This document shows positions 23,172 to 34,864 of a stretch of 64,000 nt of DNA, piece by piece; within the stretch, counting starts at the first letter, position 1; each line of letters opens with the position of its first letter. The DNA comes from Cephalopachus bancanus (taxonomy: Eukaryota; Chordata; Mammalia; Primates; Tarsiidae), in contig JAPVLO010000003.1 of the NCBI GenBank assembly GCA_027257055.1, positions 7,257,501 through 7,321,500 of the forward strand, in the 5' to 3' direction. The notes beneath the pieces were generated by a model. The model saw only the letters and a list, made by a program, of their open reading frames with translations. It ran no database searches and had not been told where the DNA came from. The position numbers and the translations under genes are program-made.

Positions 23172-23602
23172 AAAATGGCTGTATTAGATGGGGTTCTCAA
23201 AAAAAATACAGAACCAGTAGAGAATTTATTTATTATGAAGTATTGGCTCATATGGTTGTGGAGGCTGAGAAATCCTACAATCTGCTGTCTTCAGGCTGGA
23301 GACCCAGGAAAGCTGGTGGTGTAATTCAGTGTAAATACAAGGACAGGGAACGATAAGATGAAATGTCTCGCTCAATCAGGCAGTAGAAAACATAAAGAAG
23401 CAAATTCTTGCTTTCTCTACTTTTTGTCATTCTCAGGCCCTCCAATGGACCAGAGAGGATAAATAAACTACTTTACTGATCCAGCCTTAAATGCCAACGT
23501 CATCCAGAAACACCTTTACAGAAACACACAGAAATAATGTATAATCTGTGCACCCCATGGTCAGTCAAGTTGACGCATAAAATTAACCATCTCAAAGGTT
23601 AA
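23172..23602 (+). repeat. Old dispersed repeat, class uncertain
   Basis: The order tgtattagatggggttctc, attggctcatatggttgtgg, ggctggagacccaggaaagc and a final agttgacgcataaaattaac is one I recognise as a recurrent mammalian repeat. I cannot name its family with certainty. Confidence 0.55.
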
Positions 23603-23964
23603 GACAATACTCCAAAACTCGTACTTGAGCCATAGACTTCGGTAGTAGTTGCCAGTAGGGCTGCCTACATTCCTTCCAAACTATACCCCAATAGATTCTT
23701 GGGCCACTGTGCACCCCCTTACATCAAGCTATTTCATATCTCATTCTCTTGTTCTCTTTACTTTCATGACATTTTCATCCTTTCTAGCTTGGCAAGCTTC
23801 TGTTTTTCCTTCAGATCTCACCTCAGCTTTGAAAAACAAATTTTTTTGACAGCACTAATTAAGTGCCAGTCTTGGAATGCTTTCTACCCCAACTTCCCAT
23901 TACTTTATATTCTGTATCAGCGCAACAAAATTTTTTATAGCAAATCATTGTGGATAATTACCTT

Positions 23965-24575
23965 GTTTCCTAGCTAACTAATTTTTGTCTAGATGTAATT
24001 AAGATTGCTAATCAACTGATTTAAAATAAGAAGATTACCCTGGATTATCCAGATAAATCCAATGTAATCACAAGGGGCCTTTAAATGTAAAAAAGGGAGA
24101 CAGGGAGTGAAAGTTATGGTCATGTCATATGAAAAATACTTAACCTTCCATACTGGCTTTGACAATGAAAGGGCACATGAGCCAAAGAATATGAAGAGCC
24201 TTCAAAGATATTTGCATTATTTGCAATTTTTGTGAGTAATGGCCCATTTTTCATTCCTTGATTACAGAGTGATATTAAAGAGAAAAAATCCATTTGTTTC
24301 ACGTTATGAAGATAGCTTATTCATTCATATTTGGTGTCCAAAATCATGTAACAAAAATAGACTGTGAATTGATAAACTATAAACATAATAGATCATCAAA
24401 AAGAGCAGCAAAAAAATGTAAGATCTTTTCTTTATTTCTTTGTTTTTTGTTGATTTGTTTTTTGCTTTAAGTCACTGAAACAGTAAGAGTTTCCATGTTA
24501 TGTATGCATAATTACTATTTGTACGTTTGCTTTTGTTACTTATTGTGATTAATAATGTGGAACAGCAAAAAGAAT
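23965..24575 (-). mobile_element. MLT1-like MaLR LTR remnant
   Basis: Reverse-oriented blocks: ttaccctggattatccagat, a tggctttgacaatgaaagg then catgagccaaagaatatgaa block, and a terminal gctttaagtcactgaaacag. This is the expected order for the reverse complement of an MLT1-type LTR. Confidence 0.65.
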
Positions 24576-24934
24576 TTATTTATTTTGGAACCTGTTAATA
24601 AGCATTTTATATGTCACGCATTGTGGTCAATCCTGGAAAAGTCATTAACAAATAATATATAACCTTTCAAGATGCTCAGTTTAGAATGAAAAATGAAAGT
24701 GTAAGTTTTTATTTGGGTCATGTCACAAGTACTAGAAATTTCTTTAGTTTTTTTTCTTGTTAATTCTACCATTTAAAATGTCTTTCAAAATAAAATACTA
24801 AATGAAGCTTAAAATATGAGTAAATATTCTCTTTGGAGTGTTATTTACAAAGTATACCATAGTAAAATATCCCTACAAGGAGGTTAGAAGTACATGCATG
24901 AATCAGCACAAGGAGAGGAATGACCCCAGGCACT

Positions 24935-25115
24935 GCTAAAGGAGGGAGGGAGGGAGAGAAGGGAGATAAATTATAAAAACCACCCATAGAGTACTGCTCA
25001 CTACTGGAGTGAGGAAGGCCTTCAGAAGCCCAAATCTCGTCTTCACTCAATAAACTTATGTAAAAAAAAAAAAATCCTCCCATGTACCCCATAATTCTAA
25101 AATTAAAAAAATGAA
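24935..25115 (+). mobile_element. L1 3' UTR fragment
   Basis: A G-rich gggagggagggagagaaggg tract, then gagtactgctcactactgg, aataaacttatgt and catgtaccccataattct, ending in an A-rich tail. This is the layout of an old primate L1 3' end. Confidence 0.7.
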
Positions 25116-26820
25116 AGTATGCACATGATGCCACTATGTTAAAGAAGAGGAGATGCTTGACTTAGGACAGAAAAGATGATCTCGAAACCAAGTTTTAGAG
25201 AATAAAAATGATAAATAACTTAAATAAGACTGAAGATAATTCCAGAAAGCAGAATCAGCAAAAGGAAAAAAAAAAAAACCTCAGAGGCATGAGAAAGAGG
25301 CATGATTGATAAACTACAAGATTTTTAACACGTATTTCTGGATCTCACTGTATGTGAGAAATTCTTAGAAATGGACCAAGAAATCTTTGGACGTTATCAT
25401 TTATATTCTCATATTGTAAATAATGAAATTTTGTGGAATCTTTTAAACCTTATAAGCAGGAGAGTGGCATGATCAGATTTTGATTTGGATATACTAATTT
25501 GGTTTAAAAAAAAGTGTGTAGAAATGTTTTGAGTAGAAACCTTTGGAGTTTTGAGCAGAAATAATATCTCTGAATTAGTTAAGTAGTGACACGCAACAGC
25601 CTTTCTCCCCTCTTAAGCATATTTCAGAAGTGGTGAGGTATAATAGCTAGTAGGTCTATAAATAAAATGACCACAAAATTTATTGCTCAAACTAAGATTA
25701 CTTTGTTGCATAAAAAGGGATGTTATTAATAATTACAACAGATTGACAGGCATACACCAGCTCTTTTCTAGGGAGTTTAATATATATGATTATTTCATCT
25801 CTAATGACTTGATCTAGCATTCAAAATGTATCAGATAACGTATCTACTTTCTGTTCATGAGTAAAATACCTGGATAGTAGGGCTTGGAAGACACAAGAGT
25901 GGAAAAGGGTCAAGTGACTAGACTCTGAATAGATTAATTTACATGAATGCTTTGGGAAGACTACTAAGCACAGCAAAGATTCTGAAAGTGATAGCATTCG
26001 AAAGATTGTTTCAACCTCTCTGATCCGGTGGCAGTGAGGGCCTACACATTCTGATGAATTTCTCTGTAAGACTCCTTGTCATTCTTAATAGAACTATCTG
26101 GGACAGAAGCAATAATATTTATTTCTTATCTGAGCAGAGAGTGTTTAATCAAATAAATGAGTATAAATAAGTTTCATATGCAGCAGCCGGAAATTAGAAA
26201 AAGTTGTTTCCTGAGGACATAAACATTGAAGAAACAGACACAAACAGAAATTTGCTGTGATTCTGACCTCCTAGTTGAGCTATTTCTATTACTCAAATAA
26301 CACATGGCCCTACCAGAGAGGAATAAAAGGATATTTGCCTAATCTGTCCTCTTTGCATACCTAGATTCTAACAGCAAGGAGTCATTTGCATTCAACTTGA
26401 GACCTATGGTCAAAATAGCAATACTTGAAAATGTTATCTTACTTTATAGAAGCAACACAATATTTAGTTGGAAATTACAAATCTATATTATTTGTGGAAT
26501 AATCATATATCATAAGTAAAATAATTGTACATAATACATAAAATGTATCTAATTTGCTAATATTGTCTTGAAAAAAATCTACATCTACAGCCACAGAATA
26601 GATCAAATAGTTACCTTGAACAGGTAGATAACTGTTCAAGGTAATTAATAAATAAATAGATAAATACATATATACACACATATATCCATAAACATGCATA
26701 CACATACAAATAAGCACAGCAAATGTATGTGTTATTCAATGTTAAAGATTTCACAACACCAACAATGTGACATACATAATAGACAACTCAGTTTTACAGA
26801 ATTGACTTGAAATTACATAG
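25116..26820. other. Mostly unassigned; possible L2 trace
   Basis: The phrase agcaggagagtggcatgatc near 25,455-25,480 looks like a LINE2 block. Otherwise AT-rich without features; an (taaa)n-like stretch is near 26,645. Confidence 0.35.
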
Positions 26821-26824
26821 CAGT

Positions 26825-27195
26825 GATCAACAGACCGGGAGCCCAGGCTCTGTAGTTATACCCAGGGGGCGAGGAGGCTGTCTGTCTTTGCCAACTTCTC
26901 CTGAGTGCCTGTTTCTGTACCTGGAGACTATAGCTCTGCCCAGAAATTAAAATACTGCTACAAGACTCCACTGTATTCTCTACAGATTTTTTCGCCTATA
27001 CATTTTATGGAGAAAATCACAGGACCATGGCAATAGTTCTACTTGCAGCATTAAGAAGAGTCGGAATTAAAAAGACTTATCACCAGGTTCCACCCCACAA
27101 ACCTTACAGCACATCCTGGCGTCTTGGTCTGTTTAGAACTCCTGCTGATTATCTGTTATCAATCACTGACCCAGAGATGGCTAGAGTGCTAGTCT
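26825..27195. other. GC-richer unassigned block
   Basis: About 370 bp with visibly higher GC than its surroundings, no open frame of note and no family recognised. Confidence 0.3.
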
Positions 27196-27199
27196 GAGA

Positions 27200-27400
27200 A
27201 ATTTCTTTTCTTCTTTCTTCTTTCCTTCCCTCCCTTCCTTTTTTCTTGTTTTTCTGAGTTTCTTTCTAAAACAGGATCTAGATCTGTCACCCAGCCTGGG
27301 GTGCAGTGGCACAATCTGCTTGCTCTACCTCCTGGGCTCAAGGAATCCTTTTACCTCAGCCTCCTGTGTACTGGGCACTATAGGTATGTGCTACATGCCA
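27200..27400 (-). mobile_element. Old partial Alu behind a pyrimidine tract
   Basis: A ttctttcttctttccttccc tract leads into a diverged reverse Alu arm (cacccagcctggggtgcagt to tacctcagcctcctgtgta). Confidence 0.7.
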
Positions 27401-27654
27401 AGCGAACTAAATAAAATTTAAGTAAATAATTAACACAGAAGTGAAATGGTTTTAACCTATGATCTTAAAGAATGTAAGCTTCATTTTTGTTAACTTGTGA
27501 AAGCATTCTTTTTCAATCTGTTGTTATATCTTTCTAAAAAGCTCATCTTCAACATACATTTTTTTCTCTTTCTTTGAAAAATGAAACCATTTAATAAAGG
27601 TGATTTGTTTAATCTTTCATCACTCTGCAAATGAATCATTTAGTTCCTTTATTT

Positions 27655-28060
27655 TTTGAGTAAACATGTATTGAATAACCAGCGATGTGCTAGGTGTCAG
27701 GCTAAGCACTGGAAATAAAAAGACCTACATTAAGAAGTCACAGAGGAGCAGGAAAGTTCTTTTAACAATGTGTGTATAGGTAATGGGAAACAAGTACCAT
27801 AGTAGAGAATAAAAAAAGCAATTACAATTATTGAGGGCCTGCTATTTGCTAGACACTGCCCACATCTCATTACAGTCAAGGAGGTAAGTACAAAGCCTTT
27901 TGGAAGTAAAAAGGAGAAAATGATTAATTCATCTGATGGAGTCAGGAAAAGCTTCAGAGAGCAGCTTTGATTTGAGTAGAATCTTGAACAAAGGCTTGAA
28001 ATTCACCACACGGACAATGATAAGTAATATGAAGAAAGTACAACATGTAAAGACTGATAT
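27655..28060 (+). mobile_element. Old L2-like remnant
   Basis: Blocks gtgctaggtgtcaggctaag, attgagggcctgctatttgc and gattt-gagtagaatcttgaa follow the order of LINE2/MIR 3' sequences. Heavily diverged. Confidence 0.5.
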
Positions 28061-28863
28061 TCTGTGTGATAGTTTACAAAGTAATGTCTTTGATTTCAGA
28101 AATAGAGTTAAGAACATAGGTGAGAAGACAGCCTGTATAGATTATTGTATTGAATTATAAAACAGTATGTGTTGAATATTGGTAATTATGAGTATTTTCT
28201 CTTTATGATCTGATATATTATAGAGTTGTTTATCCTCTTAATTCATAAGTACATTAACAGAATATTCTCCCCAATCATCTAAAGCTAAAAGAATTTAAAA
28301 TAAAAGTCTACCAAATAATCTTGTACAAATTATTGTATACATGACTAATTTAAATAAATATATGCACAAATGTGTATATGTGTGCATATTTATACATAAA
28401 CAGAGTGAGAAAATTCCAATAATTAAGGGAAGAGTAGCTAAAATATCTCTATATTATATACAGATAGAAGAATAAATAAACATAATTTTTCTAAATATAG
28501 AGGCATTACTACACATGCTGTTTTTTATGTAAAAAGTATTACTAAATATAATTGAATTTTACAAACAAAAATAACACTCAGGTGAAATAGGAGAATTTGT
28601 TCCATTTCAAGTAAATGTATTCCTCACAATTGGGAATATTCATAAAAAATTTTTTCAAAGGTTAAAAATTTGGCTATAACACTTAAGATATTGGCATTTT
28701 TATGTGTTTTCCTTTTACATTATTCTTTCACTTTTAGACATTATTGACTGATACCTTTTGACTTCAGGTGCATAAATTAGCATTAACACCTCATTACATC
28801 TCACTTTATGTGATTTTTTTAGATGATGTTTAAATAAAAACAAAATAAATTAAACAACTACCT
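28061..28863. other. AT-rich DNA, nothing recognised
   Basis: No gene or repeat supported. Confidence 0.45.
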
Positions 28864-29097
28864 TCTGGCTTAGTCAGATTTAGCTGCAATAACAAAAACT
28901 ACCATAAACTAGGTGGCTTAAACCACAAACACTTATTTCTCATAGATCCATATGCTGAAAGCAGAGATCAGGGTGCAAACAAGGTTAAGTTCTTGGTAAA
29001 CACCCTCTTCTTTGTTTAGAGATGGCCATATTCTAATTTTATCCTTAAATTGCATAGTAAAGAGTGAAAGTAAGCTAGTTTTCTCCTTGAAATAGCT

Positions 29098-29626
29098 AAT
29101 GAAATAAATAAAATAATTGTAATAATTTGCTTGGCATAAGTAACTCCATTTTGTTGAAATCCTCCATCTTAGCTGCCTGCCTAACCTAAAAATCATCCCC
29201 CCAATGTATACGTGTGATTACTGTAACGTTCCCATGACTACAGAGCCCCAACTTTGTTCCCCTGAGCTGATCATAATGACCATTCCTCCTGACCATTACA
29301 GAATTCCCTAGTTACAAGTTCCTTGTAAATGAATGCTTTGTTAACTGAAATCAGATGTTGCGCCAAGAAATTATAACTTACAAACTTCCCCCTGCCACAT
29401 CCCTATAGTTCTTATATTTTGCTCCTTTTGTTTTTAGTTCCTTATACCCTCTCCACCTGCTATGTAGCCAACCTGCAGATTTTACCTATATAAACTTTTT
29501 GCTGATTATATTCTGCATCAAGAGCCTCCTGGCATGAGCCTACTCTTGACTGTGTGCTTAATAAAGGACTTGTGATTTGGACTTAGGCATGCTGGTGTGT
29601 CTCCTTCTTGCAATCTGGTCATAACA
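29098..29626 (+). repeat. 5' LTR of provirus B (529 bp)
   Basis: Runs tgaaatagc to ggtcataaca. TATA box tatataaa at 29487-29494, poly(A) signal aataaa at 29560-29565. It matches 34865-35407 throughout with scattered substitutions. Confidence 0.95.
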
Positions 29627-29628
29627 TT

Positions 29629-29646
29629 TGGAGGCTCCAGTGAGAA
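29629..29646 (+). promoter_or_regulatory. Primer binding site, tRNA-Thr type
   Basis: tggaggctccagtgagaa differs at three positions from the complement of the tRNA-Thr(UGU) 3' end as I recall it, the primer class of HERV-T/S71-like elements. Confidence 0.7.
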
Positions 29647-29821
29647 ATTCTTCCACCAGCACGAGCAGCCATCTCACTCCAATCCCCCCCAGCTGGGAGG
29701 AGAGGTGTAGGGGAGGCGCCCCCTGAGACTCTCAGGCCCCTTGACCTCTCATCTGGCTTTGAGGGGGTTGGAACGACTGTTGGCAGCTACTGCCTCAAAA
29801 GAACCTGAGTTCATCTACAGT

Positions 29822-29837
29822 CTCCTAGGAGGTAAGA
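29822..29837 (+). promoter_or_regulatory. Candidate splice donor in provirus B leader
   Basis: AGGAG|GTAAGA is a good donor consensus between primer site and gag. Confidence 0.5.
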
Positions 29838-29976
29838 ATTTATTTTTGGTTTTCAGTTTAATTGCTTGTGACCGCGGTTTCTGTTTCTGTTTCTGTTTAA
29901 GGGAGTCATGGTCTGAGGAGGTCGCCCTTTGAACACTATTCATTAGACCAAGACATTGGTTGAATAGAGTCCTCTG

Positions 29977-30038
29977 GTTTTCTGCCGTGAGGTTGTTCCA
30001 GGGATCTGTTTTCTGCCCTGAGGTTGTTCCAGGGTTCT
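29977..30038 (+). repeat. Two-copy 31-bp tandem repeat in the provirus B leader
   Basis: The unit at 29977-30007 is repeated at 30008-30038 with two mismatches. A wider related pair (cattagaccaagacattgg near 29,941 and a gttaagccaaaatattgg form near 30,185) brackets it. Confidence 0.85.
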
Positions 30039-30469
30039 GTAACTCCTCTGACTTGGTCCAGATGTGCCCTATCTGTCATTGTGTTTTAATTATTTGTTTG
30101 TTGTTTGCTCCTTGTTTGTTATGGGTTCACAGAACTCATGACCTATCAGTTTTCTGCCTAATGAAGCACTCCTTAGACACTGTTCGTTAAGCCAAAATAT
30201 TGGCTAAACAGAGTCTCAGTTTAGTATCTGGTCTCTGTTTGAGTACCCGCTTTGACTTCTAACTGCCTGTGGAATTTCTATATCTTTGTCATCCTTGGCC
30301 TCTTTCCCTGCTTTGCATTTTTGCTGTGCTCTTTGCCACAGGGCTTGATTCTGTTGCACGTTCAGACCGGTCAGCAGATCCGAAACTTCTATTAGCCTTT
30401 GCTTATCTTCTCATGGTTGGAGGTCTGATGCTCATTAGGTGCCTCCTGTAATTTACTGGTTTTGATGAT

Positions 30470-31470
30470 ATGGGGTCACAGGCTTCTAAGCCCTCCAGTC
30501 CCCTGGACTGTATAATAAGGAATTTTTCTGTCAGGTTCACGGAGGATGCAGTGTCTGTCTCTCCAAAGGTAAACTCCAGACTCTCTGGGAAAACAATTGG
30601 CCTACATTTAATGTTAAATAGCCCTCCACAGTGTCTCTGGATGTTCATGTTACTTAGTCTGTCAGAAAAGTCATTACAGGGAACCCTGGTTATCCTGATC
30701 AGTTTTCCTGTATTAACCAATGGTTAAATTTAGTCCCAAACCCTCCTCCATGGTTTAAAATATGTTTTATACAGAGACAAAGCATCTAACTTAAAAACAA
30801 TAGGGTGCTACATGCAAAGACCCTTGGCTAACTATTCAAGGAAAATTTGTTTTACCTGTTTCTTAAGAGAATGAAATCTTGCCAAAAATTTTTAACCTCC
30901 CTGGTAAAATCAATCATGCACATTCATCTTCCCACCTGGGATAATTGCCAACAACTCCTTTTTAACCCTATCTACTTCTAAAAAGCCAGAAGCACATTAA
31001 AACTGAGACTAAAAAGTTTGTCCTGGCCTCAGCAGCTGGTAGAGAGAAGGAGAGTCAAGAAATGTTAAAAGAGGTTTTTCCTGCCTTTTGCCCTAACTGG
31101 GACCCCAACACCTTGGTGGGATCCAAAACACTAGATACATATCATCAGACTCTATTAGCAGGTTTGAAGAGGGCAGCCCCCAAAATAACCTATCAATCTT
31201 TCTAAAACTACCGAGGTTCTCCAAGGACCTGAGGAATCTCCAGGAGCATTCCTCAAGTGCCTCCAAGAGGCGTTTTGGACTTATACCCCTTTTGATCCCT
31301 CAGCTCCCGAGAATGCTCAAGCTATTAATCTGACATTTCTGGCTCAGGCATCTCTGGACATCCGAAAAAAGTTGCAGAAGCTGGAACACTTTGCAGGAAT
31401 AAATATCTCTTAGCTGCTTGAAGTGGCTCAGAAAGTTTTTAACGACCAAGATGCTGCAAAACAGAAATAG
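30470..31470 (+). pseudogene. gag: gag pseudogene of provirus B
   Basis: The ATG at 30470 gives MGSQ, a myristoylation-type start, open for 85 codons to 30727 but already out of frame with a normal matrix for most of that length. Capsid is recognisable at 30,930-30,970 (PTWDNCQQLL) and in 31,190-31,440, where PEESPGAFLKCLQ and a following IRKKLQKLEHF segment match the same region of provirus A. At least six stops and several frame changes occur. Nucleocapsid is absent: after about 31,470 the sequence passes within 100 bp to reverse transcriptase. Confidence 0.82.
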
Positions 31471-31559
31471 GCATTACAGGCAACTGATAGAGTACAAGAA
31501 GACAGGCCAAAATCCTGGGAACAACCCTCTGAGCCCCAGGAACTGATTCTAAGCCTCCT

Positions 31560-32300
31560 CAATATCAGGTATATACTGTACTTGATTTAAAGGGTGCCTT
31601 CTTTTCTATCCCTTTGTCACCTGTCAGTCAACCCATCTTTGCTTTTGAATGGACAGATCTAGATTCAGGGGACACCAGTCAGCAGACTTAGACCTGGATG
31701 CCACAAGGTTTCAAGAACTCCCCAACTCTTTTCCAGGAGCCTTGCAACAAGATTTGTCAGAGTCCTGTGCCCTATACCCTGAATGTACTCTACTCCAGTA
31801 TGTAAATAATCCTTTACTTGTGGCTACAGACTTAAATACTTGTTTACAAGGTAGTAGGCTCTATTATAGCACCTCCAAGACTTGGTCTACCATGTCAATG
31901 AAAAAGGCACAGCTCTGCTCAATGAAGTCTCCTACCTGGGATACTTGCTTAAAAAAAGGTAAATGAGCCCTGACTTCAGTCCAGAAAGAAGCTATTCTTC
32001 AAATTCCCATGCCAACCACAAAGAAATGGGTATAGGAATTCCTGGGGGTGGCAGGGTATTGCAAGCTGTGAATCCCAGGATGTGCTGAAATTGCCAAGCC
32101 CCTGTACACAACCATGGCAGGAGATCAGCCCCTAAACTGGACTGCTACTGAGGAACAGGTGTTCCAGCAGTTAAAAACAGCTCTGACCCAAGCCCTGGCT
32201 CTTACCAAGCCTTTCCACTTGTTTATTCACAAACAACAAGGAATTGCAAAGGGGGTCCTTACTCAGACCTTAGGTCCCTGGGAAAAAAAAAACAAACGGT
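31560..32300 (+). pseudogene. pol: Reverse transcriptase pseudogene of provirus B
   Basis: Begins abruptly inside the palm at about 31,566 with YTVLDLKG, so protease and the RT fingers are deleted. Frames shift several times through 31,649-31,966. The catalytic motif at 31799-31810 reads YVNN, having lost both Asp residues of YVDD. The connection region is open at 32114-32332 (TATEEQVFQQLKTALTQ). Confidence 0.85.
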
Positions 32301-33420
32301 GGCTTACTTGTCAAAAAGACTGGACCCAGTAGCCTCCGACTGGCCCTCCTGTTTCTGGACCATTGTGGCCATGGCCATGCTAGTTAAGGAAGGAGATAAA
32401 TTAACTTTTGGTCAAAACCTGGCCATACTGTTGAAACTTTGCTCCAAGAAGCCTCTGGCCACTGGATGCCAAGCACTCGTATCACTCAATATCAAAGTCT
32501 CTTGCTTGACCAACCAAGACTTTCTCTCCTACTCAGTACCTCATCTGACCACTCTGTTACCTGATGACAATCCGGAAACACCAATGCATGACTGTGAAGA
32601 TGTATTGGACATCTCTCAGGCCTGTTGGCCTGATCTTTGGGACACTCCCTTAAACCAGGCTAATGCTGACCTATTCATAGATGATAGCAGCCTGGTAATA
32701 GAGGGAGTCCACAAGACTGGTGTAGCCATAACCAAGGCTCATGATGTAATCTGGTCATAGGAGTTGCCTCAAGGTACCTCAGCTCAAAAGGCTGAGTTAA
32801 TTGCTTTAACTCAGGCTCTGCGCTGGCAACAGGAAAGCAAGTAAACATTTTCACCGACCTATTCATAGATGATAGCAGCCTGGTAATAGAGGGAGTCCAC
32901 AAGACTGGTGTAGCCATAACCAAGGCTCATGATGTAATCTGGTCATAGGAGTTGCCTCAAGGTACCTCAGCTCAAAAGGCTGAGTTAATTGCTTTAACTC
33001 AGGCTCTGCGCTGGCAACAGGAAAGCAAGTAAACATTTTCACCGACAGCTGGTATGCTTTTGCCACACTTCAGGTGCATGCCATGGTCTATAAGAAACAA
33101 GGTCTTCTTACTACAGCAGGTAAGACTATAAAAAATAAGAAAAAATCTTAGCCCTCCTAGAGGCTATATGGCTCCCTAAAAAGGTAGCCATCATTCATTG
33201 CAGGGGACACCAGAAATCTGATACTCCAGAAGCAACTTGGAATCGCCTGGTTGATCAGACAGCTCAAAAGGCAACAGAACTCCCAGTTGAATCTCTGACT
33301 ATCCTGCTAACTAAAACCTTTCCAGCTCCTTCTCCCCCAAAGCAGCCCACCTATACCCAGGAAGAAGAGGAACAGGCAGACCTAGCGGGAGCTTATAAAA
33401 ACTCCACTGTATGATGAATC
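32300..33420 (+). pseudogene. pol: RNase H pseudogene of provirus B with internal duplication
   Basis: Open at 32299-32760. ADLFIDDSSLV near 32,665-32,697 holds the first catalytic Asp region, and AQKAELIALTQAL near 32,790 the Glu region. Stops follow at 32758 and 32842. The block is then repeated exactly (32856-33043) before the sequence goes on with the remaining RNase H part (IIHCRGHQKSDTPEA near 33,190). The duplication puts a second DLFIDDSS copy into the domain. Confidence 0.85.
32668..33043 (+). repeat. Perfect 188-bp tandem duplication
   Basis: 32668-32855 and 32856-33043 are identical by eye over all 188 bases. Both begin gacctattcatag; the base triplet gac also follows the second copy, a possible microhomology at the breakpoint. 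Confidence 0.97.
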
Positions 33421-34450
33421 AAGGACTCTAAAATTATTCTACCTGAAGCCCTGGGACGTGCCTTAATAAAACAACCACATTCTACCACCCACTTGGAAGG
33501 TACTAAAATAACTGAACTGGTAAATTGTTTGTATCATATTAATGACTTAAAAAGCACAGCTGCAACGGCAGCCACTATGTGCCTGACCTGTGCCCAAGTC
33601 AATGCAAAACAAGGGCTCAAACCTCTTAATGCATTAGGGCTCGAGGAATAACTCCCGGAGAAAAATGGGAAGTAGACTTCACTAAAAGAGCACCCTCCCC
33701 CAAGTGGTGTACAACTATTTGCTAGTATTTGTAAATACTTATTCTGGATGTGTAGAGGCCTTTGCCACTAAAGATAAAATCACCTTGACAGTTAGCAAGT
33801 TTTTACTAAATGAAATCATTCCTAAGTTTGGGCTCCCCCTCTCTATTGGCTCTGACAATGGTCCTGCTTTCACCTCATCCATAGTTCAGCTGGTTAGTTC
33901 AGCACTAAACATTAACTGGAAATTACATCGTGCTTACCGACCACAAAACTCTGGACAGGTAGAATGCATGAACCAAAACTTAAAATCTACTTTGACCAAA
34001 TTAATAACAGAAACTGGTGAAAAACGGATAAATTTGCCTATGCCTCTTCTCCGTACCCAATCCACCCCATATAAAACTGGGTTTACTCCATATAAAATCA
34101 TGTTTGGGAGACCCCCCTCTTCTGTTACTCTGGTTGTGAGATCCCATTCTAGCAATAATAACTAATCAATCTATGTTAAAGTATCTCCAGTCCCTCTGAC
34201 AAGTCCAGATTGCTGTCCACTCTGGTATTCGTGCTGTTTTGCCCACTCCATCTTCCACATCTTGTCATCTGTTCCAGCGTGGAGACCTGGTTTTTGTCAA
34301 AAAATTCCAGAAAGAGGAACTAAGTCCTGCCTGAAAAGAACCTTTTATCATCATCATCACTACCCCAACAGCACTCAAGGTCAATGGGGTACCAGCCTGA
34401 ATTCATCACACATGAATCAAGAAAGCCAAGAAAACGAACACTCGTTCCAT
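33420..34450 (+). pseudogene. pol: Integrase pseudogene of provirus B
   Basis: The zinc-binding region shows HSTTHLEGTK near 33,479 and CLTC near 33,582. The catalytic Asp of WEVDFT is at 33675-33677. Asp of SDNGPAF (33854-33856) and Glu of GQVECMN (33962-33964) follow at the D,D35E spacing, but two bases out of frame with the first Asp. The second half is open at 33704-34165. The C-terminal domain continues in broken form to about 34,450 (GTSLNSSHMNQESQ). Confidence 0.88.
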
Positions 34451-34454
34451 TGAC

Positions 34455-34852
34455 TATGCTGAGGCAGCTAGGGACCCTAAATATCCATTTCCTAGTTCAA
34501 CAGAGAAAAACAACCACAGTTCAGCCAACCGGACTGGGATGAAGAACTCCAAAAACTCTCTCAAGATCACCTTTCAATGTACATCTAAGCTGTAAGATGC
34601 CAATAGACTGGTTACCAATTTTTAAAAATACATTGTACTCAATCTTTAGCTCTTGTTTTTGTTATCCCACTTGCTCTGGCCTTTGGCATAGGTCTTTTGA
34701 CTGTAGTTCCTGCAAATTGGAAAATGGCAAAAGGGTTCTGTTAATGCTATTTTATCTTTCATATGTAAATTCTGTAAAACTTAAACATGCAAAAACTTAC
34801 TATAATTCCATAACCATGACCAATGAGTCAACAAATTGACTTATGTACAATT
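34455..34852 (+). other. 3' region of provirus B, env missing
   Basis: About 400 bp between integrase and the polypurine tract contain no recognisable Env motif (no CXXC, no CX6CC). A hydrophobic stretch near 34,640-34,720 could be the last trace of a membrane anchor; this is a guess. Confidence 0.4.
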
Positions 34853-34864
34853 GAAATGGGGGAA
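34853..34864 (+). promoter_or_regulatory. Polypurine tract of provirus B
   Basis: gaaatgggggaa directly precedes the TG of the 3' LTR. Confidence 0.8.

Noticed and set aside
34597..34839. 80-codon frame before the provirus B 3' LTR as an intact env part
   Set aside because: No CXXC, CX6CC or heptad motif; only a hydrophobic stretch, so it cannot be called Env.
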